A stretch of DNA of 64,000 nt from CAADGN01 sp035443945. GTDB lineage: Bacteria; Planctomycetota; Phycisphaerae; Phycisphaerales; UBA1924. The notes under the pieces are model-generated. The model saw only the letters and a list, made by a program, of their open reading frames with translations. It ran no database searches and was not told the origin of the DNA. Location: NCBI GenBank assembly GCA_035443945.1, contig DAOMNQ010000006.1:10155-74154 (forward strand), read 5' to 3'. This document shows positions 8,356-19,356 of the stretch, one piece after another (the stretch's first letter is position 1; every line of letters starts with the position of its first letter). A program made the translations under genes and the position numbers.

Positions 8356-9027
8356 TCAGCGGCGGCGGCGCACGGCCAGCGTGCCGCACGCGAGAGCGAG
8401 CGCCAGCGCCCCGGGCGACGGCACGATCAACGCGCTGACGAGCGTCGGCACGCCGGAGAAGTCGCTGCCGAAGAAGTCCGGTGGGTTCTGGATCTGCAGC
8501 AGCACGATGGCCCCGCTGAAGGGCGCGATCGGACCCTGGAAGTTGGTCGCGAAGTGCCCGGACGTCGTGCCGTCGAACCGGCTGTCTCCGCTGTTGTCGG
8601 CGATCAACACGTTCTCCAGGTAGCCGTTGAAGAACACGACGCCGTTGCCGCCGTCGATCCACCTGCCGTCAACGAGACCGCTGATCGTGTCGCCGAAGGC
8701 GTCGGTCGAGACGAACGTGCCGGACCCGGAGCGATCACCGTTGGGGTCGATGGGCCCCACCTTGAGGGACAGCATGTAGCCGGCGGTGCTCCCCCAATCG
8801 CCGGCGTTGAACTCCGCCGTGCCGCCCCCGCCGACCAACCGTGTCACATCGCCGGACGTGTTCGAGACGACCTTCGCGTCGAACATCATCGTGCTGACGT
8901 CGAACGACCCGTCAAGGTCGCTGTACGTGTACGAGATGATCGGCGTCTGACCGGCGGCATGCTGTGCACAGAACAGCGCGGCGGCCGCACCGAACGCACC
9001 GAATCGCATCATCGTTCTCGTGTTCAT
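8356..9027 (-). CDS. Secreted protein with PEP-CTERM-like sorting tail
   Basis: A 223-residue exported protein. The N-terminus (MNTRTMMRFGAFGAAAALF, cut near AAGQ) is a signal peptide. The body is Gly/Asp/Thr-rich and has no recognised domain. The C-terminus has the tripartite pattern of PEP-CTERM-like proteins: a Pro motif (VPSP), a short hydrophobic helix (GALALALACGTLAV) and an Arg cluster (RRRR) at the end. This class is cut and anchored by an exosortase, which is not encoded here. The ATG at 9027 has a strong Shine-Dalgarno sequence (AAGGAG). It is a single gene with its own terminator. Confidence 0.75.
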   Translation of the reverse strand: MNTRTMMRFGAFGAAAALFCAQHAAGQTPIISYTYSDLDGSFDVSTMMFDAKVVSNTSGDVTRLVGGGGTAEFNAGDWGSTAGYMLSLKVGPIDPNGDRSGSGTFVSTDAFGDTISGLVDGRWIDGGNGVVFFNGYLENVLIADNSGDSRFDGTTSGHFATNFQGPIAPFSGAIVLLQIQNPPDFFGSDFSGVPTLVSALIVPSPGALALALACGTLAVRRRR

Positions 9028-9369
9028 ACTCTCCAACTCCTTCTTTGGCTGGACCGCATTGTTGCTCGGCGCGAGTTCACTCCGCCTCCCAAGATCTGAA
9101 ACCGGTTCGACCTCAATCGTCCGGCTCACAACTGCCAGCCTACCTGCCGCCCGCCGCATTTCAAGGCTGTTGTCGCCAACCTACCGGGGTTTGCCATTCG
9201 ATTAGGGACAGTTCCCACAGCCTCTCCCCCATATGCCTGTTTCGGAGTGTGCGGCTCGTTGCAAACTCCTTGCGAACAGGCGGCCTGCACGCTGCACCAA
9301 GCCCCACCAGGACCGCCCGGACAGGGCTGTCTCCAGCAGCGAAACGGCGAACTCCCGATGCCGTCGCCC
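9028..9369. other. Intergenic region, no gene seen
   Basis: 342 bases between the start of the PEP-CTERM-like gene and the stop of the debranching enzyme, both on minus. Short open frames occur but lack a credible start, codon pattern or similarity. It should hold the promoter of the PEP-CTERM-like gene; I cannot pick a convincing one. Confidence 0.5.
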
Positions 9370-11344
9370 TTACTGCTGCTCGTCGATCCAGCACGGTGCG
9401 CCCCCACCCCCCCCTGCAAGCACGACCCGTTCCAGCCGCAGCAGTTCCGCCACGCTCCACGCCTGGAAGGGGCAGCCGCCCGGGCGGTGGGGCGCGTCGC
9501 CGTCGGCCACTTCGGCGATGTGCCCAAGCCCGCCCGCCTCCGCGTTGCGCAGCAGCGGCTCGACGAACCGCTCCCGAGCCTCGCGCTTCGCTTCAGCCGT
9601 CGCGCCGCGCACGCGCACCCACGCCTCCACGAACGGGCCGAGCAGCCACGGCCAGACCGTGCCGTTGTGGTACGCCGTGTCGCGCTCCAGCGGTCCGCCC
9701 TCGAACCGACCGCGGTAGCCCGGCTCGCGCGGCCCGAGCGTGCGCAGTCCCATCGGCGTCCACAACTCGCGCTCGACCACGTCGACAACCCGCGTCGCAC
9801 GCTCGCGGTCCAGCAGCGACCAGCGCAGCCCCCCCACCGCGAGCACCTGGTTCGGCCGCAGCGACCGGTCCAGCGCGCCGGGGGCATGGTCCGCGTCCAC
9901 CACGTCGTGCAGCGTGCCGCGCTCGGCGTCCCAGAACCGCTCGCGAAACGACGAGAGCGCTCGCCGCCATGCCGCGTCGAGTTTGGCGTCCTTCGGCTCC
10001 ATCTCGGACGCGGTGCGCAACGCGTTGATCCAGAGGGCCTGGACCTCGACTGGCTTGCCGACGCGTGGCGTGATCGCCCGGCCGTCCACGCGCGCGTCCA
10101 TCCACGTCAGGCTCGTGCCGCGCTCGCCCGCCGCGAGCAGGCCATCCTCCGTCACGCGCACGCCGTGCCGCGCGCCCCGCAGGTGCCCGGCGACGATCCG
10201 GCGCACCGCCGATCGCAGCGATTCCTCCTCGCCCGGCTCCAGCCGCAGGCTCGCCCGCCTGGCTGCGTCGAGAAACTCCCACGCCGCCTGCACGAACCAG
10301 AGCGCGGCGTCCACGCTGTGATACTCGGGCTGCGTCCCGGCGTCGGGGAACCGGTTCGGCAGCATCCCGTCAACGACGAATCGCGACCACTCGCCGAGGA
10401 TCGACCGCGCTTCCTCCAGCCGGCCCGTCGCGAGGCACAGCCCGCGCACCGAAATGAACGTGTCCCGCCCCCAGTCCGTGAACCACGGATAGCCCGCGAT
10501 GATCGTCTTCGACAGCCCTCGCGAGACCACGTACGCCTGCGCCGATGCGGCCAGCCCCGTCCCCAGCGCGCTGCGCCGCGCACGCTCGCCGCGGCGCAAC
10601 TCCTCCAGTGCCGGCTCGGCGACGGTGCCCGGCTCTCGCGGCGTGTCGGCGGACAGGATCAACCACGCCTCGCCGGACGACAGGTCGAACTCGAAGTGCC
10701 CCGGCGAGGCGAGGTCCTCCACGCTGTCCAGGCCCCGGCGCGCCTCCTCCGCGTACAGGAACCGCCGGTACCACTCCATCGCGTCGCGGTAGGTCCCGTT
10801 CGACAGGGCGGAGATCGACGGCACGCCGTGGTAGGGCCGCCAGACCACCACCTCGCCGCGCCGTTCCGACGAGGCGTTGAAACTCGGGTTCTCGTGGTGC
10901 GTCGCGTGGTAGTCTCGCACCGACATCAGCGGCCGCACCGAAAGCCCGGCGCCCTTCCGCCCCGTCAGCAGCCGCCACGAGAGGACGACCATCGGCCTGC
11001 CGCGCGGCACGAACACCTCGTGCTGCACGCGCGTCCGATCCGGCAGCCGGTACGTCCACGTCGGCCACGGCTCGCGCACGAACGACTCCACCCACCGGTC
11101 GCCGCGCGGGTGCAGCACGTCGGGCGCATACCGGTGCGCGCACAGCGGCACGGGGCACTCCCCGCCCGTCAGCCACACGTCAAGCCCGTTCACCAGCGCG
11201 AACCGATCGGTCGGCGGCGTGCGCGAGGCGAGCAGCAGGGCGTGGTACCGGCGCGTGCGAATGCCGCCGACGGTTCCCGACGCGAAACCGCCGAGGCCNN
11301 NNNNNNNNGAGCCATTCCGCCTCCATCGCCGCGATGCGCGCCAT
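9370..11344 (-). CDS. Glycogen debranching enzyme (amylo-alpha-1,6-glucosidase), interrupted by assembly gap
   Basis: A protein of about 655 residues that removes alpha-1,6 branch stubs from glycogen. It has the archaeal/bacterial-type layout: an N-terminal sugar-binding domain opening with GLGGFASGTVGG and RRYHALLLAS, then an alpha/alpha-barrel with PWFTDWGRDTFISVRGLCLA and, near the end, RDTAYHNGTVWPWLLGPF. The acidic catalytic residues sit in these two segments in the family. The 10-N gap at 11299-11308 breaks the frame. On its upstream side MARIAAMEAEWL is read from an ATG at 11344, and on its downstream side GLGGFASG. The family has three residues between these, so 9 missing bases rather than 10 would restore the frame. 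It is 27 bases after the glycogen synthase gene, as an operon. Confidence 0.88.
11299..11308. other. Assembly gap (10 N)
   Basis: Ten unknown bases within codons 13-16 of the debranching enzyme. A round number of N usually marks an unsized or short gap. Reading frames on the two sides are consistent only if the true length is a multiple of three. Confidence 0.95.
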
Positions 11345-11371
11345 GCCGCCCCCAACCCCCGGGCCGTCCGA

Positions 11372-13279
11372 TCAGTACGTGCCCGCCCGCGCCCGCGCGA
11401 GCGCGAGGTCGTGGGCCACGTGGTACGGCCGCGACACGCGCGACCAGTCGAAGTTCCACGAACGCTGCTCCACCTGGTTGCGCAGGGCGACCCGCGCCCT
11501 CCGGTCCATGCCGCAGAACTCGAGCATCCGGCGTGCGAGCAGGTCGGCGGACTCGGCGTAGTCGCGCCCGCGCCGCGGCAGGATCCAGAGTCCCCAGCGG
11601 TCGTGGTCGGCGAAGTTCTCCGCGACGTGCCGCCCGAATCCGGCGAGGTCGCTCGTCACCGCCGGCACGCCCATCGTCACGCACTCCAGCGGCGTGTAGC
11701 CCCACGGCTCGTACGCGCTCGGGAAGACGCCCAGGTGGCACCCGCGCACGAACTGCTCGTACTCCATCCCCCACAGCGGGTTCGTCGGGCTGATGAAGTC
11801 GGGGTGGTAGACGACTTTGACGCGATCCTCGGGGTGGTTCAGCAGGCCGAGGCGGCGGATCGTGCGCACGATCTCGTCGCTCTCGGCGTCGTCCATGTGG
11901 TGCGTGAAGACCGAGGGCAGCCGGTCCGTCTTCAGCGCGGCCTGCGTCCGCCGCATCCGCAGCCGCCAGTACTCGTCCACCAGCGAATCCAGGTTCACGC
12001 GCCGCCCCGCCGCCGCCTCGCGGAACATGCGCTCGCCCAGCGCGGCCGAGATGTGCTCGCACACCCCGCGCAACTCGCTCAGAACCCCGCGGCTCTGGAG
12101 AGCCTCGGGCAGCAGCGATCGCGTCGGCCGCCGCGTGATGATGAAGAACACCACCGTCACGTCGCTCCCGCGCCGGCGCAACTCCGCGTTCAGGCGCGCG
12201 CACGCGTCCATGCACAGGTCGAACCCCTTGTTCCGCGGCTCGAACCGCCCGCTGCTGAAGAAGTAGAGCGTCTTGTCCAGGTCGAAGGCGTAACTCGGGA
12301 AAAAGTGCCCCATCACGAACTCGTGGATCCGGTCCTTGAACTGCGCGTGCATCGTCTGGAACTCGTGCCCCACGCTGTACTGCTCGACGTTCAGCCCGTT
12401 CGGCAGCACCAGGTCCGGCTTGCGCCCCAGCAGTGCGCCGCACTCCTCCGCCGTGATCGGAGAGATCGTCGTGAACACGTGCGCTCCGTGCGCCGCCGCT
12501 CGCTCGTAGTGGTGCTGCGCCCGGATGCCGAAGCGCCTCGCCTCCGCCTCGTGGTCGATCGTCGTCAGGCGGCGGTAGAAGTCCGGGTCGCTCGTCGCGA
12601 TGTACCGCCCCAGCAGCGTCGCGTGCGTCGTGAAGACCAAACTCGCCGGCAACTGCTCGCGCCGGATGAACGGGATCGCAAGCCCGCCCAGCCACTCGTG
12701 CATGTGCGCCAGAAGCCGACGCTGCCCCTGCCCCCCCCCTGAGTCCCGCACCCACACCCGGCACATCACCGCGATCAGTTTCCGGATCGCCTCGGCGAAC
12801 CCGACGACGCCGTCCACCAGTTCATCGTTCCCCGGCGACTCGATCCCGTGCTCCGCCCACAGCCGGTACTTCACCGCGTCCAGTTTCGTCCCCGTCAGCC
12901 CGTGCTCCAGCAGCACCACCCGAGGACGCCCCGGCACCAGCCACCGACCGTGGTGCGACTCCAGCCCCTCCGCCCGCAACTCGTCCAGCACGCGCCCCAT
13001 CCACCCCGTCGCCCGGCGCGGCTCGACCTCGAGCGCGGACCGCGCGCCCATGTACGGCCCGACGACCATGTAGCGGTTCCCCCACCGCTGCGCCATGGTC
13101 GGGGCCTTGGAGCGCAGCACCTGGTAGATGCCGCCGATGGGGTTGCACACCTCCCAGCCGATCTCCATGAGGAGTGCGCCGGCGGGCGCACGCTCGGCGT
13201 CCACTTCCGGCGCATGGCTCACGCGGGACTGCTCCCCCCCGCGCGCCGCCACCACGACCTGCTCGTTCACGCTCGCCAT
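11372..13279 (-). CDS. Glycogen synthase, GT3 (eukaryote-like) family
   Basis: A 635-residue glycosyltransferase that extends alpha-1,4-glucan chains from a nucleotide sugar (UDP-glucose in characterised GT3 enzymes). It is not a bacterial GlgA (GT5). Its hallmarks are those of yeast/animal glycogen synthase: EIGWEVCNPIGGIYQVLRSK near residue 39, HMHEWLGGLAIPFIRR, FTTHATLLGRYIA, and late in the protein FPSAYEPWGYTPLECVTMG with VPAVTSDLAGFG. The start at 13279 has GAGGG before the ATG and GATACT further upstream. It is the first gene of a two-gene operon with the debranching enzyme and is divergent from glgB, 90 bases apart. Eukaryotic enzymes are controlled by phosphorylation of terminal tails; none is evident here. 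Confidence 0.9.
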   Translation of the reverse strand: MASVNEQVVVAARGGEQSRVSHAPEVDAERAPAGALLMEIGWEVCNPIGGIYQVLRSKAPTMAQRWGNRYMVVGPYMGARSALEVEPRRATGWMGRVLDELRAEGLESHHGRWLVPGRPRVVLLEHGLTGTKLDAVKYRLWAEHGIESPGNDELVDGVVGFAEAIRKLIAVMCRVWVRDSGGGQGQRRLLAHMHEWLGGLAIPFIRREQLPASLVFTTHATLLGRYIATSDPDFYRRLTTIDHEAEARRFGIRAQHHYERAAAHGAHVFTTISPITAEECGALLGRKPDLVLPNGLNVEQYSVGHEFQTMHAQFKDRIHEFVMGHFFPSYAFDLDKTLYFFSSGRFEPRNKGFDLCMDACARLNAELRRRGSDVTVVFFIITRRPTRSLLPEALQSRGVLSELRGVCEHISAALGERMFREAAAGRRVNLDSLVDEYWRLRMRRTQAALKTDRLPSVFTHHMDDAESDEIVRTIRRLGLLNHPEDRVKVVYHPDFISPTNPLWGMEYEQFVRGCHLGVFPSAYEPWGYTPLECVTMGVPAVTSDLAGFGRHVAENFADHDRWGLWILPRRGRDYAESADLLARRMLEFCGMDRRARVALRNQVEQRSWNFDWSRVSRPYHVAHDLALARARAGTY

Positions 13280-13355
13280 CCCTCAACTCTAGAGTATCAC
13301 CCGGCCCCAAGCGTGCCGACGGTTCTCCACTCCGTCACCCACCTCTCTCCTCCCA

Positions 13356-13361
13356 TACACT
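13356..13361 (+). promoter_or_regulatory. Candidate -10 box, leaderless start of glgB
   Basis: TACACT followed by 8 pyrimidine-rich bases and the GTG at 13370. There is no Shine-Dalgarno sequence. Confidence 0.45.
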
Positions 13362-13369
13362 CTCCCGCC

Positions 13370-15262
<1,893 letters not shown>

Positions 15263-15332
15263 CCTCCGTGCGCTGGGCCTCACCTTCGGGGCGGGGCCTT
15301 GCAAGCCCCGTGTTGATCCCCTCCACCCGACC

Positions 15333-16022
15333 TTACGGGAACAGCCTCACCGATTCCCAACTGCCCCCCCCCTTTGGCGGGTCGCCCACCTCGCGCCTCC
15401 ACACCGCCCGGTCGTGCAGCCTGCCGTCGCCGCCGACCCACAACTCGACGCTTGTCGCCCACAGGCGGAACCCGCCCCAGTGCGCAGGGCGAGGAATCTC
15501 CACGTCCTCCCCCTCGCCGAGCAGGTGCATGGGCGTCACGCCGAACCGCTCCATCGCCTGCTGCGTTCGTTCCAGCAACTCCGCGCGCGACGACATCGGG
15601 CGGCTCTGCTCGCTCGCCCACGCGCCGAGACGCGACAGCAGCGGCCGGCGCCGGAAGTACGCGTCGCTCTCCTCCGCGGGAGAGCGCACCACCACGCCCT
15701 CCACGCGCGCCTGCCGCTGGGCGTGGTCCCAGTGGAAGACCGCGGCGGCACGCCCGCTCGCCTCCAACTCCCGCCCCTTGCGGCTCTCGTAGTTCGTGAA
15801 GAAGACAACGTACCCATCCTCGACGCTCATGCCGCGGCAGAGCACCACGCGCGCCGAAGGCCCCCCCTCTCCCGCCGTCGCCAGCACCATCGCGTCCGGA
15901 TTCGGCGTCGCCTTCGCGCGCAGCCCCTCGTCGAACCACGCCCGCAGCATCGCCATCGGCGAGGCCGGAAGTTCGTCCGGCAGCCCACCATCCAGTCCGC
16001 CCAGCGACCACGCATCGTCCAT
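15333..16022 (-). CDS. pdxH: Pyridoxamine/pyridoxine 5'-phosphate oxidase
   Basis: A 229-residue FMN enzyme that oxidises pyridoxine or pyridoxamine 5'-phosphate to pyridoxal 5'-phosphate (vitamin B6). The split-barrel fold is shown by ATPNPDAMVLATAG, ARVVLCRGMSVEDGYVVFFT, NYESRKGRELEASGRAAAVF and the C-terminal WGGFRLWATSVELWVGGDGR. The C-terminus is P rather than the usual LAP/RLAP ending but agrees in place. The ATG at 16022 is chosen by homology, with AGGAAG upstream; starts further up add unrelated residues. It is convergent with glgB and divergent from panE. Confidence 0.92.
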   Translation of the reverse strand: MDDAWSLGGLDGGLPDELPASPMAMLRAWFDEGLRAKATPNPDAMVLATAGEGGPSARVVLCRGMSVEDGYVVFFTNYESRKGRELEASGRAAAVFHWDHAQRQARVEGVVVRSPAEESDAYFRRRPLLSRLGAWASEQSRPMSSRAELLERTQQAMERFGVTPMHLLGEGEDVEIPRPAHWGGFRLWATSVELWVGGDGRLHDRAVWRREVGDPPKGGGSWESVRLFP

Positions 16023-16109
16023 CCGGCACCCCGCTTCCTGCCCCGGCCCGAACCATCGTCCACGCGCCGTCCGCCGTCGTCCACAGTAGCCTGAACCCAG
16101 AATAGCCGA

Positions 16110-16115
16110 TATACT
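16110..16115 (+). promoter_or_regulatory. Candidate -10 box, leaderless start of panE
   Basis: TATACT, then 8 bases, then the ATG at 16124. No Shine-Dalgarno sequence intervenes. A TTG at 16115 in the same frame overlaps the box and is a less likely start. Confidence 0.5.
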
Positions 16116-16123
16116 TGTCCGAA

Positions 16124-17146
16124 ATGTTGCGCCCCATCCAACCCGACCCCGCCCGCTGGGAACTCCGCCGCATAGCGATCGTCGGCGCGGGCGCGATGGG
16201 CACAAGCCTTGCCGCGATCCTCGGCCGCGTCGTGCCGATCGTCGTTGTGGCGCGGAACCCGGAGCGAGCGGCGCAACTCGTCCGCGATGGGGCGCGCACG
16301 ACGGGCCAGATCGAGGCCCGGGCCGCGCCCATCGTCGTCCGCCGCCTCGACGACCTCGTCGCCATCGGCGGCGCGAGCGCGATCTTCGTCGCCACGAAGA
16401 CGACCGCCATCCCCGGCGTCGCCGCCGACCTGCGCCCGCTCCTGCCGCGCCTCGCCGATCAGCCCGCCGGCCTGTTCGTCGTCTCGTACCAGAACGGGAT
16501 CGAGCCTGGCCGCCAACTGATGGACCTGCTCGGGCATCCCGGCGTGCTGCGCATTGTGCTCGGCTTTGGCGCGACCATGCACCCGGCGACGGGCGAGGTC
16601 CGCATCACCCTGAACGCCCCGCCGCACGCGATCGGCTCGGTCGAGCCTTCCCACGAGCCGGTCTGCCGCGCCATCGCCGCCCTCCTCAGCCGCGCCGGCC
16701 TCGAAACGACCTACGAACCGGCGATCGAGCGGCGGGTGTGGGAGAAGGCCGTCGTCAATGCCGCCATGAACCCGGTCGCCGCGCTCGTCAACGCGGGCAT
16801 CGGGCCGGTGCTCGACTCGCCCGCCTCGATGATCGTCGAACGTCTGCTCGCGGAGGGCGCTGCCGTCGCACGGGCGGAGGGACTTCCCCTCGGCGAGGAC
16901 TACCTCGCCGCGGCCCGCGTTCTCCTCCGGCGCGCCTCGGACCACACCCCCAGCATGGTCGAGGACGTCCGCCTCGGGCGCGAGAGCGAGGTCGGCCAAC
17001 TCAACCGCCAGATCATCGAGCACGCCCGGCGAGTAGGCGTCCCGACGCCCACGCACGAGATCGTCAACGCCCTCATCGAGACCTTCGACTGGAAGGTCTA
17101 CCACGACGCCGCCCACGCCACGCCGACGCTACCCTCCCCTCCATGA
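16124..17146 (+). CDS. panE: 2-dehydropantoate 2-reductase (ketopantoate reductase) family
   Basis: A 340-residue NADPH-dependent reductase of the PanE/ApbA family, the pantothenate step from ketopantoate to pantoate. A Rossmann motif IAIVGAGAMGTSLAAILG opens the protein; YQNGIE and the C-terminal helical domain with WEKAVVNAAMNPVAAL (catalytic Lys) and SMVEDVRLGRESEVGQLN (substrate-binding Ser/Asn region) follow. Some paralogues in this family act on other 2-keto acids, so the substrate is inferred. The stop overlaps the ATG of the next gene (ATGA, 17143-17146). Confidence 0.85.
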   Translation: MLRPIQPDPARWELRRIAIVGAGAMGTSLAAILGRVVPIVVVARNPERAAQLVRDGARTTGQIEARAAPIVVRRLDDLVAIGGASAIFVATKTTAIPGVAADLRPLLPRLADQPAGLFVVSYQNGIEPGRQLMDLLGHPGVLRIVLGFGATMHPATGEVRITLNAPPHAIGSVEPSHEPVCRAIAALLSRAGLETTYEPAIERRVWEKAVVNAAMNPVAALVNAGIGPVLDSPASMIVERLLAEGAAVARAEGLPLGEDYLAAARVLLRRASDHTPSMVEDVRLGRESEVGQLNRQIIEHARRVGVPTPTHEIVNALIETFDWKVYHDAAHATPTLPSPP

Positions 17147-17793
17147 CCTCACTCCGGTTCCTTTCCGGCGCTTTGGCCTCGTGCCTCGGCGCGTCCGCGC
17201 TCGCGGGCGAGGACGCCTACCGCCTCTCCGCCGCGCCCGCTCGCGTCGAGTTCCAGCCCAACGAAGCCGCCCCGACGGCATCGTCAACCAACTGGTGGAG
17301 CAACCCCGGTGAGTTCACCCGCGCAGGCTCAACCTGGCTCACGCTCGGCGGCGGCGTCGCCCCAGATTTCACCGACAACACCGACTACAACGCCTTCCTC
17401 GCGTGGAGCAAGTTCCTCGTGGACGACGTCGAGTTCATGCTCGAACTCGGCGGCTGGTACCACGACCAGCCCGACGACGACGCCTTCGGTTTCAACCCCA
17501 ACCTCGTCTTCCGCTGGCACTTCCTCAAGTCCGAAGACCTCGCATGGACCGTCTACGCCGACGCCGGCGTCGGCCTCCTCCTCGCCACGGACGACGTGCC
17601 ACAGGGCGGCACGAACTTCAACCTCATGCCACGCGCCGGCGCGGGCGTCACGCGGCGCATCACCGACGACGGCGCACGCCTCATCCTCGGCGTCCGCTGG
17701 CACCACATCTCGAACGCAAGGATCAACGGACAGGACGAGAATCCCTCACGCGACGCCCTCATGTTCTACGCGGGCGTCACCTTCCCGTTCTGA
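17143..17793 (+). CDS. Outer-membrane lipid A deacylase-like protein (PagL-type)
   Basis: A 216-residue protein with a signal peptide (MTSLRFLSGALASCLGASALAG). The rest shows alternating hydrophobic strands typical of a small beta-barrel, ending in Phe (YAGVTFPF), as outer-membrane proteins do. WHHISNARINGQ near the C-terminus matches the His-Ser region of PagL lipid A 3-O-deacylases. If active it would trim an acyl chain from lipid A in the outer leaflet. Enzyme activity is inferred; the family also includes uncharacterised acyloxyacyl hydrolases. It is coupled to panE and converges on the GGDEF gene 15 bases away. Confidence 0.65.
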   Translation: MTSLRFLSGALASCLGASALAGEDAYRLSAAPARVEFQPNEAAPTASSTNWWSNPGEFTRAGSTWLTLGGGVAPDFTDNTDYNAFLAWSKFLVDDVEFMLELGGWYHDQPDDDAFGFNPNLVFRWHFLKSEDLAWTVYADAGVGLLLATDDVPQGGTNFNLMPRAGAGVTRRITDDGARLILGVRWHHISNARINGQDENPSRDALMFYAGVTFPF

Positions 17794-17808
17794 TGCCGTG
17801 CATCCGGC

Positions 17809-18759
17809 TCACCCCGCCTTGGCGAGTCTCGCCTTCGGGGTCACGTCCGTCGCGATGACGCGGTTCCGACCCTCCGCCTTCGCACGGTAGAGGTTCTGGT
17901 CCGCGGCCTCGATCCACTCCTCGGCCGAAAGCGTCGCGGAACCCGACGAGCCGACAAGCCCGATCGACGTGGTCACGAACCGCTCGGGGTGTCGCAGCCA
18001 GACGTGCTGCCCGAACCCGGCGCGGATACGCTCGCAGAGCACCAGCGCGGCCTCGACGCTCGTGTCCGGCATGATGACCGCGAACTCCTCGCCGCCCATC
18101 CGGCACGCCACGTCGGACTGGCGGCACTCGTGCTGCAGGAGTGTCGCCATGCCCTGGAGCACCGCGTCGCCCGCCGGGTGCCCGTAGGTGTCGTTGACCG
18201 ACTTGAAGTTGTCCAGGTCGAGGATCGCCATCGACAATGCACGCCCGTGCCGCACGCAACCCGACACCTCGTCCGGCCAGCGCTTGTCGAAGTGCGCCCG
18301 GTTCCACAGCCCGGTCAGGCCGTCGATCTGCGCTCGCTGCGAGAGCATCGTCAGCAACTGGCTCAGTCGCAGCGCGGCCCGGACGCGCACGCGCAACTCC
18401 GTCAGGTCGAACGGCTTGGTCACGTAGTCCACCGCCCCGAGATCGAACGCCGTCACCTTGTCCTGCGGGCTTTGAAGCCCCGACAGCACGATCACCGGCA
18501 CGTGCTGCGTCGCCGGATTCTCCTTCAGGTTCCGGAGCACCTCGAACCCGTCCATCTCGGGCATGTCCAGGTCCAGCAGCACCACCGATGGCGGGTTCGA
18601 AGCCGCCAGCGCCAGCCCTTCCGGCCCGCTGAGCGCCTGCACCAGTTCAAGTCCCTCGGGCTTGAGCCGCGCCCGCAGCAGCCGGTGAACGTCCACCGAG
18701 TCGTCGATCACCAGCGCGACCGGCTGCGCTTCCTCATGCGTGTTTGCCTCGGGTGCCAT
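17809..18759 (-). CDS. Response regulator with GGDEF output (diguanylate cyclase)
   Basis: About 316 residues. A receiver domain comes first: VIDDSVDVHR, the phospho-acceptor Asp in VVLLDLDMPEMDGFE, and KPFDLTELRVRVRAAL at its end. A GGDEF domain follows: DGLTGLWNRAHFD, DLDNFKSVNDTYGHPAGD and the active-site loop GGEEF. It should make cyclic-di-GMP when phosphorylated. An RxxD inhibitory site is not obvious before the loop. ATG at 18759 is preferred; an in-frame TTG at 18777 would add six residues. It follows the HPt gene by 57 bases on the same strand, and the two probably form one relay. Confidence 0.9.
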   Translation of the reverse strand: MAPEANTHEEAQPVALVIDDSVDVHRLLRARLKPEGLELVQALSGPEGLALAASNPPSVVLLDLDMPEMDGFEVLRNLKENPATQHVPVIVLSGLQSPQDKVTAFDLGAVDYVTKPFDLTELRVRVRAALRLSQLLTMLSQRAQIDGLTGLWNRAHFDKRWPDEVSGCVRHGRALSMAILDLDNFKSVNDTYGHPAGDAVLQGMATLLQHECRQSDVACRMGGEEFAVIMPDTSVEAALVLCERIRAGFGQHVWLRHPERFVTTSIGLVGSSGSATLSAEEWIEAADQNLYRAKAEGRNRVIATDVTPKARLAKAG

Positions 18760-18816
18760 CGGTTCGTCGTCCCCCAAGCCAAGCGATTCGTCAGGAATCC
18801 GTCAGCGGTGCGCCGG

Positions 18817-19176
18817 TCAGTTCGAGCCGCTCCTCCCCCCTTGCGCCGCTCGTTCGCAGAGCATGATCAGTTCGTCCACCTCCTGCGCGACCGCCGTGAG
18901 CGCCCCATCGTTCGACAACCCACGCAGTTGATCCTCGAGAGCACCCGCCGCCGACGTCAGCGCGGGATACCCGTACCCCGCGCCCGCGCCCCGCAACTGG
19001 TGCGCAAGCCGCGTCAGGTCAACGCGGTTCCCGGACTCGAACGCCGAACGGATGCTCCGCACGCGCTGGGGGATGTCCCCGATGAACTCCTCGACGACCT
19101 CCCTCATCGCCGGGTCGTTCGCGAACAGGCTCGGCAGCGGCGGCAACGCTCCCCACGCAGGATTCGGCTGGGCCAT
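18817..19176 (-). CDS. HPt-domain phosphotransfer protein
   Basis: A 119-residue four-helix protein. The phosphorylatable His lies in TRLAHQLRGAGAGYGYPAL, the standard HPt signature H-Q-L-(K/R)-G. It carries phosphate between a histidine kinase and a receiver in the cytoplasm. The ATG has a good Shine-Dalgarno sequence (GGAGG). The REC-GGDEF gene directly downstream is the likely partner; no kinase is in the window. Confidence 0.85.
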   Translation of the reverse strand: MAQPNPAWGALPPLPSLFANDPAMREVVEEFIGDIPQRVRSIRSAFESGNRVDLTRLAHQLRGAGAGYGYPALTSAAGALEDQLRGLSNDGALTAVAQEVDELIMLCERAAQGGRSGSN

Positions 19177-19356
19177 GTGGCACCTCCACCGACCTCATCG
19201 ACCTCCCCACTCGGGCAGTTCACCCCTCCAACCCGCTCGCCATAACCGCCCCCGCACGACCCACACACACCCGACCACCATCCACCGCGGCGGAACCCAA
19301 CGCCCGAGAACCACAGGCCGATCCTCGGGGTGGGGCCTTCCGGGCCGGGTCTGCTT

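Noticed and set aside
9247..11793. A long plus-strand open reading frame across the glycogen genes
   Set aside because: It is antisense to the debranching enzyme, passes through the N gap, and has no recognisable domains.
15263..15332. Terminator in the gap between glgB and pdxH
   Set aside because: A G/C palindrome is present (about 15290-15308) but with no T-run on either side.
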